NCBI RefSeq assembly: GCF_031679605.1 | Contig: NZ_CP117522.1 | Span: 4,526,001-4,590,000, forward strand | Direction of reading: 5' to 3' | Source of the DNA: Streptomyces luomodiensis | GTDB lineage: Bacteria > Actinomycetota > Actinomycetes > Streptomycetales > Streptomycetaceae | DNA length: 64,000 bases | Part shown: piece by piece, positions 59,744 to 64,000 of the stretch | How the letters are laid out: each line of letters opens with the position of its first letter | How positions within the stretch are numbered: the stretch's first letter is position 1 | The notes under the pieces: generated by a model | What the model was told of the DNA's origin: nothing | Database searches by the model: none | What the model saw: only the letters and a program-made list of their open reading frames with translations | Program-made: the position numbers and the translations under genes

Positions 59744-60865
59744 TCACGCCCAGGTGAGGCGTTGCCCGTCGGGGCCGACGTGCAGCCGCATGCGGTCGGC
59801 CGACGGCCGCCCGTCCGCCTGCCATCGTGTGACGCGCTCGGTGATCTCGTCCCACAGACGCGTCGTGCCGCCCTGCCGGACCATCCACCGGCCGCCGTCT
59901 TGGAAGACGACCGCCCATGACTCCGCGTCCACGTCGATCACGACGAGTTCGGTCCGGCCCTCCCGTTCCAGCGTGAGCCGCTGCGCGCGCGGCGCGGCGA
60001 ACTGCGCGACGAACCGGGTCGTCCAGTCGTCGAGCGCGTCGGCACCCAGCTCGGCGGGCACCGCGTCGCCCGCGCCGAGGTTCGGCAGAACGCCGAGCGG
60101 GGGCGGGAGGTGGGGACGGGCCAGCATGAACGAGACCTGTCCGACGAGAACCGGGCCGCTCGCCGTGCCGTCATCGGCGACCGTGAGCCGTACGAGTTCG
60201 GATGCTTGCATCCACCCGCCGACCGTGACCAGGACCTCACCGCCGGGCCGGGTCTGCGCGAGCCAGTCGGCCGGCACCGTGTGCACGCCGCACGTGGCGA
60301 TCACGCGGTCATACGGGCCGCCCCCCTTGTGGCCGGCCAGGCCGTCACCGACCACGCGGTCAGGCCAGTACCCGGCGCCCGCGAGTGCCATTCCGGCACG
60401 GGCGGACACCTCCGCGTCGACCTCGACCGTGGTCACGTTGTCCTCGCCGACGGCGGCGCACAGCAACGCGGTTGAGTAGCCCGTGCCGGTGCCGATCTCA
60501 AGGACGCGCGTCCCCTCGGTCGCCCGCAGGTCTTCGAGCATTCGCACGACCAGACTCGGCAGGGTGGACGACGACGACGGGGCAGCGGCGATACGCCCCT
60601 CGACCTGGTCGGGGAAGACACCCCCGGCCACCTGTGTCACGAGGGTGTCGTCTTCGTAGATCCGCGCCAGCCCTTCCTCGGACTCCCCGGATACGGGCCG
60701 GTACCAGCCGCCCTCTTCGTACTCGAACCAGCCGTGCGAAAGGAACGCCTCGCGGGGTACAGACAACACGGCCGATTCCCATTCCGGGCTGCGCAGGGCA
60801 CCGGCCTTGGACAGGCGTCGCGCGAGGTCGGCCCGTAGGTCTCCCGACGTCAGAGGGTCACTCAT
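59744..60865 (-). CDS. PIMT-type O-methyltransferase of the graspetide cluster
   Basis: Protein L-isoaspartate methyltransferase homologue of 373 residues. SAM-binding motif I is [21 protein letters not shown] (about 120-140), the PIMT core reads [13 protein letters not shown] and [11 protein letters not shown], and a C-terminal extension of about 150 residues resembles the fused domains of graspetide-associated PIMTs. These enzymes methylate an Asp side chain in the ATP-grasp-modified peptide, which then closes to an aspartimide (imiditides such as fuscimiditide). The ATG at 60865 overlaps the tgmB stop by 8 nt. It is last in the operon. Confidence 0.92.
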   Translation of the reverse strand: MSDPLTSGDLRADLARRLSKAGALRSPEWESAVLSVPREAFLSHGWFEYEEGGWYRPVSGESEEGLARIYEDDTLVTQVAGGVFPDQVEGRIAAAPSSSSTLPSLVVRMLEDLRATEGTRVLEIGTGTGYSTALLCAAVGEDNVTTVEVDAEVSARAGMALAGAGYWPDRVVGDGLAGHKGGGPYDRVIATCGVHTVPADWLAQTRPGGEVLVTVGGWMQASELVRLTVADDGTASGPVLVGQVSFMLARPHLPPPLGVLPNLGAGDAVPAELGADALDDWTTRFVAQFAAPRAQRLTLEREGRTELVVIDVDAESWAVVFQDGGRWMVRQGGTTRLWDEITERVTRWQADGRPSADRMRLHVGPDGQRLTWA

Positions 60866-61817
60866 GCTGACTCGCTCCGTTCTCCAACAGGTCTGCGATT
60901 GCGGTTGTGATCGGCAGGCCGGCCGCGTCTTCGAGCCACGCCCATTGGCCGTTGGGGTTGCACTCCAGAAACCACCATGCGCCGTCCGCGGTCATGGCAA
61001 AGTCGAAGGCGCCGAAGTGCAGGCCGAAAGCGGCGAGGAACCGCAGCAGCGCCCCGTGTGTCCCGTCCGGGCAGGTGATCGGCTCATAGGTGAGGTTCTG
61101 GTACTCGGCTCTCCAGTCCACGACCCCGGGCGGCGCGGTGATGCGGGCGCTGAACACCTGCTCGCCGACGACGACCGCGCGCACGTCCGCCACCTTGGGC
61201 ACCTGAGCTTGGAACAGGTGCGCGCTGTGGGTCACCGCGGCGTCGATCTCGCCCGCCTCGACCGGGGCGGCCCAGATTCCGGCGGGTTCGCCCGCAACGT
61301 CATACGCCCCCGCGTGCAAGGGTTTGTAGATCGTGGGGTGTTCGGCGCAGAACGCCTTGGCCTCCCCCGGGTCGTTCGTGATGAGGGTGGCCGGGACCAT
61401 GAGCCCCACGCGGGTCGCCGCGGCCAGCTGCGCGGGCTTGTACTCGGCCCGTGCGATGGCCTGCGGGTGGCTCAGGTACAGGCACCCCGGTAGCGCGCCC
61501 AGCACGCCGCCCAGGCCGCGCCGGTTCTCCTGCGCGGCGAACCGCGCCGCCTGCTCGCCGCTCCCCGTTGGGTAGGGACTCGGCCGACGGTGGTAAAGGG
61601 CGCGCACGGCGGACAGGTCGGCCGTACGCTCCCCGACCGTCAGCCGCCCGCCCCAGCCGCCCGCGCCGGTTCGCGCGGCGAGCACCATGGGCGTCGGGAA
61701 GTCCCGCCCCGGGTCGAACCGGAGGACGGGCACCCGGCGCCGGTTCAACTCCGCGATGACCAGATCAGCGGTTGCGTCCTCGTACTCCGTACAGACCAGT
61801 ACCGGGCGTCCGTCCAT
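60858..61817 (-). CDS. tgmB: ATP-grasp ribosomal peptide maturase (graspetide ligase)
   Basis: RimK-like ATP-grasp enzyme of 319 residues. It activates Asp/Glu side chains of the precursor and closes esters or amides with Thr/Ser/Lys. Key segments: [20 protein letters not shown] at the N-terminus, [11 protein letters not shown] (ATP Lys), [18 protein letters not shown], and the subfamily signature [26 protein letters not shown] (about 275-300) with metal-binding Glu and Asn. The ATG at 61817 follows GGGGGTGACGCC and lies 12 bp after the tgmA stop. It forms a tight operon with precursor and methyltransferase genes. Confidence 0.93.
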   Translation of the reverse strand: MDGRPVLVCTEYEDATADLVIAELNRRRVPVLRFDPGRDFPTPMVLAARTGAGGWGGRLTVGERTADLSAVRALYHRRPSPYPTGSGEQAARFAAQENRRGLGGVLGALPGCLYLSHPQAIARAEYKPAQLAAATRVGLMVPATLITNDPGEAKAFCAEHPTIYKPLHAGAYDVAGEPAGIWAAPVEAGEIDAAVTHSAHLFQAQVPKVADVRAVVVGEQVFSARITAPPGVVDWRAEYQNLTYEPITCPDGTHGALLRFLAAFGLHFGAFDFAMTADGAWWFLECNPNGQWAWLEDAAGLPITTAIADLLENGASQHE

Positions 61818-61828
61818 GGCGTCACCCC

Positions 61829-62101
61829 CTAGTCCTGCGTCGCGTCGTGGCCAGAGTCGGGGTCCTGCTTCCCGTCCTTGCTGACCTGCGTGGGCGGGTA
61901 GGTGTTCACGGACGTGCCGTGCTTGCCGAGTTCGGCCGGTGTCATGGCTCCGTCCTCCCCGACCCATCGGCCGGTCTGCGTGGCAGGGTCAACGCCCGCG
62001 TACCGCCACGGGGAGGGAGCACCGTTGCGCAGCGGCGCCATACGGCGCAGCCCCCACGGGGCCGGTGCGGCCGTCTCCGTACCTGCGAGGCTCGTTTGCA
62101 C
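61829..62101 (-). CDS. tgmA: ATP-grasp-modified RiPP precursor peptide
   Basis: Precursor of 90 residues. The conserved leader motif PWGLRRMAPLRNG and VDPATQTGRWVGEDG (about 15-47) identifies the TgmA family recognised by TgmB. The C-terminal core is hydrophilic and has Thr/Ser donors (HGTSVNTYPPTQVS) followed by Asp acceptors (KDGKQDPDSGHDATQD). The Asp-Gly is a natural aspartimide site. The GTG at 62101 follows AAGGAGG with a 4-nt spacer, the best ribosome site in this locus. The upstream HATPase frame continues into it without a stop. Confidence 0.9.
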   Translation of the reverse strand: MQTSLAGTETAAPAPWGLRRMAPLRNGAPSPWRYAGVDPATQTGRWVGEDGAMTPAELGKHGTSVNTYPPTQVSKDGKQDPDSGHDATQD

Positions 62102-62590
62102 GTCTCCTCCTTGGTCGCTTCGTACGGTGATGTCGTGCAGGACGGGGGCGGCCAACCGAGTTACGGGAGCACGGTCAGTCGCTTTCAGAGCGCACTCCGC
62201 CCAAACCCGTTTCCCCCATGGCAGGGGGTCGACGCCCCAAACGGCCGACAGGGCGTGGACGATGGTCAGGCCACGGCCGTGCTCATCATCCGGGCCGGCG
62301 GCTCGCGGCCGCGGCTCGGTGCGGTCCTTGTCGATGACCGCGACGCGGACGCGACAGCCCCCTGTGCGGGTCACGGTGACGCGGATACAGGAGCCGTGGG
62401 CATGGTCGGCGGCGTTGGCGACGAGTTCGGTCACAAGGAGGGTCGCGCAGTCGACGAGCTGTGGCAGGTGCCAGGTGTCCAGGGCGGCCTCCACCAGCCG
62501 CCGGGCCAGAGGCGCGGACTGCCGCTCGCGGGGGAAGGACCGGGTGTACGTCGGCGCTCCTGTCGCGGAGGGCCGGGTTGCGATGCTCAC
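61829..62590 (-). CDS. HATPase (anti-sigma-like) ATP-binding protein reading in frame into tgmA
   Basis: ATPase of the RsbW-like HATPase_c group, common in graspetide loci. The N box is CATLLVTELVANAADHAHG and the G box DDEHGRGLTIVHALSAVWGVDPLPWGKRVWAE, with the ATPase domain at about residues 25-130 from the GTG at 62590. Start choice is uncertain: the frame also offers an ATG at 62734. No stop separates the ATPase from the tgmA GTG at 62101, so unless translation ends elsewhere, the predicted product is a 253-residue ATPase-precursor fusion. Likely it is a regulator acting with the XRE protein encoded upstream. Confidence 0.72.
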   Translation of the reverse strand: MSIATRPSATGAPTYTRSFPRERQSAPLARRLVEAALDTWHLPQLVDCATLLVTELVANAADHAHGSCIRVTVTRTGGCRVRVAVIDKDRTEPRPRAAGPDDEHGRGLTIVHALSAVWGVDPLPWGKRVWAECALKATDRAPVTRLAAPVLHDITVRSDQGGDVQTSLAGTETAAPAPWGLRRMAPLRNGAPSPWRYAGVDPATQTGRWVGEDGAMTPAELGKHGTSVNTYPPTQVSKDGKQDPDSGHDATQD

Positions 62591-62801
62591 GAGGCGCCGC
62601 CCCGTCCGAGGTTTCGACGCACATGCCCTTGACGACACACCGGTAACGCCTCGGCGCGTTCCGTGTTCAGCGGTGTCCACAGCAGAGTTCTGGTTGTCAT
62701 GGTCGGCTCCGTGCACGGTCTGTGTGCTGACCATCACATCGTGCCGACCCGCGAGGCTGACAGTGTTCCCAAACGGGGAACAATGGGGCGCCCGGGTGCT
62801 G

Positions 62802-64000
62802 CTACATGCCGACCCACGCGGCCAGCGAAGACAGGGTTTCCGGCGCCCTCCGTTGACGGCGCACCAGGACGCCGATGGTCTCCCGCACAAGGGGGTGATA
62901 CCGGGCCTGCTGCGGAGCGACCTTACGCGCCCGTACCAAGAAGCGCTCAGCAGGCTCCGTCTTCCCCATCTGCGCATAGGCGCGGGCCATCTCGATGTAG
63001 TACCGGCCCACCCGCATGCGGGGGTGCGTGTCCGGGAAATGCAGCTTCTTGGACAGCTTCACCGCCTCGCCGAGCTCACCGAGCTCCACGTTCGTCGCAA
63101 CGTCGAAGTGCTGCACGTTCGTCAGACCGAACGACGTCCAATAGACGTCCGGCACATCTCGGCCGATCTTCTCGGCCATCTCGCGAGCCAGACCCATGTA
63201 CCCGGTGACCGAGTCAGCATCGCGCGCCTGAGCGGCCGCGATGGCCGACGCGAGATGCAGACTGCCGGTCACCGCCAGGGCCTCCACTGACTCGGGCTGC
63301 TCGACCTGGCCGACGAGCCGATGGCCGCGCGTGATGACCTGTAGCGACATCTGGTTGTTCCCGCGACGGAGGAGCATGCTCGACCGCTTGTTCAGGCGGA
63401 TGGCGAGCAGCAGCGGATCCTGAGCCTGCTCAGCCATCCACCCCATGCGCTCCAGTGCGATGGATGCCAGGTGGTGGAAGCCGACTCGATAGGCGAACTC
63501 GTATGCCACCCAGTAGCACCAGCTCAGCGATGAGGCCGTACGCCGGTAGTCCTCGCCCGGAGACAGCAGGCTGACCATGGTGGTGAGTTCGCCGAGCAGA
63601 CCAGGCAGCTTTGAGCCGATGTCTTTGTACTCGGTGGCGGAGGCCCCGCTGCACAGCGCCCGTACGTCCCTCTCCACCTGGTCGATGAGCCGGGGCGTGA
63701 TGTGGGGGTCCGGCCCGAGGTCGTACATGTCGAGCGCCTCGGACAACGGGGAAATCAGGCGGTCGAGATGGTCCTGCTGCAACTCGGAGGTATACGGCTG
63801 GCCGTTGAGCACAGCGACATCCACCTGCAGGACTCGGGCGATGGCGGCTACGACAGAGGGGGTGGCCGGCGCCAGGCCACGTTCGACCTTGGCGATGGTG
63901 CTGCGGGCGAGGAACGATCGTTGTGCGAGTGCGGTCTGGGTTAGCTGGCGCAGTTTCCGGTAGTCCGCGATGCGTGCGCCGGTGTGTTCCTCATTGCTCT
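62802..64000 (-). CDS. XRE-family HTH regulator with TPR-like domain, N-terminus cut by window edge
   Basis: At least 399 residues read from the window end to the stop at 62802; the true start lies beyond 64000. The XRE helix-turn-helix is GARIADYRKLRQLTQTALAQRSFLARSTIAKVERGLA, starting a few residues from the edge. After it come alpha-helical TPR-like repeats (LRATASSLSWCYWVAYEFAYRVGFHHLASIALERMGWMA is close in style; also AEKIGRDVPDVYW and YYIEMARAYAQMGKTEPAERFLVRARKVAP). Regulators of this kind are standard at the head of ATP-grasp and FxLD RiPP loci and probably sense a peptide or its partner ATPase. Confidence 0.9.
   Translation of the reverse strand, partial: SNEEHTGARIADYRKLRQLTQTALAQRSFLARSTIAKVERGLAPATPSVVAAIARVLQVDVAVLNGQPYTSELQQDHLDRLISPLSEALDMYDLGPDPHITPRLIDQVERDVRALCSGASATEYKDIGSKLPGLLGELTTMVSLLSPGEDYRRTASSLSWCYWVAYEFAYRVGFHHLASIALERMGWMAEQAQDPLLLAIRLNKRSSMLLRRGNNQMSLQVITRGHRLVGQVEQPESVEALAVTGSLHLASAIAAAQARDADSVTGYMGLAREMAEKIGRDVPDVYWTSFGLTNVQHFDVATNVELGELGEAVKLSKKLHFPDTHPRMRVGRYYIEMARAYAQMGKTEPAERFLVRARKVAPQQARYHPLVRETIGVLVRRQRRAPETLSSLAAWVGM

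Overview
The window is chromosomal DNA of a Streptomyces. GC is very high and third codon positions are almost always G or C. The first half keeps a characteristic streptomycete gene order: groEL2, cold-shock gene, metM-metO (threonine-synthase homologue plus sulfur carrier), gpgS, otsA/otsB, nagK-nagA, a PfkB sugar kinase, an ABC1/UbiB kinase, a CBM protein, the diguanylate cyclase cdgB, arfB and terD.

Layout. 1-9,800: a groEL fragment with two tandem CIRCE operators, csp, a SAM-I riboswitch controlling metM-metO, trehalose and glucosylglycerate genes, a MITE-like element with perfect terminal inverted repeats, a block of degenerate repeats, a DUF3263 gene and an orphan sugar-binding lipoprotein. 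10,000-18,800: DasR-controlled nagKA, a sugar kinase, an ABC1 kinase, a CBM35-like membrane protein, and cdgB with a Crp/BldD-type palindrome upstream. 18,800-31,900: accessory metabolism, including a MarR-controlled flavin monooxygenase locus with four near-identical operators, arfB, terD, a low-GC aldo/keto reductase behind an orphan MerR-type operator, a TetR/alcohol dehydrogenase pair, a secreted M4 protease and a mycothiol-dependent formaldehyde detoxification pair.

32,049-54,492 is the main find: a biosynthetic cluster whose core is one long, mostly translationally coupled minus-strand operon running from mbtH (53,382) down to a serA homologue (36,486). It combines a highly reducing type II polyketide system (ACP, four ketosynthase-like proteins of which two are degenerate, FabG, a fused double-hotdog dehydratase, a thioesterase-like double hotdog, an alpha/beta hydrolase and a DsbA-like isomerase) with L-2,3-diaminopropionate synthesis (SerA-like, SbnA, SbnB), one adenylation-PCP protein with only a remnant of a condensation domain, MbtH and a SyrP/TauD-like dioxygenase. 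Two type II thioesterases, an IclR regulator and two paralogous LuxR-type regulators surround it. The predicted product is a polyunsaturated acyl chain joined to a diaminopropionate-derived (possibly hydroxylated) amino acid. I cannot match it to a known compound.

55,000-59,727 holds an unrecognised conserved protein, an orphan histidine kinase, a small membrane protein and a DrrAB-type ABC exporter. 59,744-64,000 is a second, separate cluster: an ATP-grasp (graspetide) RiPP locus with precursor tgmA, ATP-grasp ligase tgmB, a PIMT-type O-methyltransferase, a HATPase and an XRE/TPR regulator cut by the window end. The methyltransferase suggests an aspartimide-containing product. The tgmA start lies in frame inside the HATPase reading frame with no stop between them.

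All calls come from reading the sequence. No searches were run, so family assignments rest on recognised motifs, lengths and gene order.
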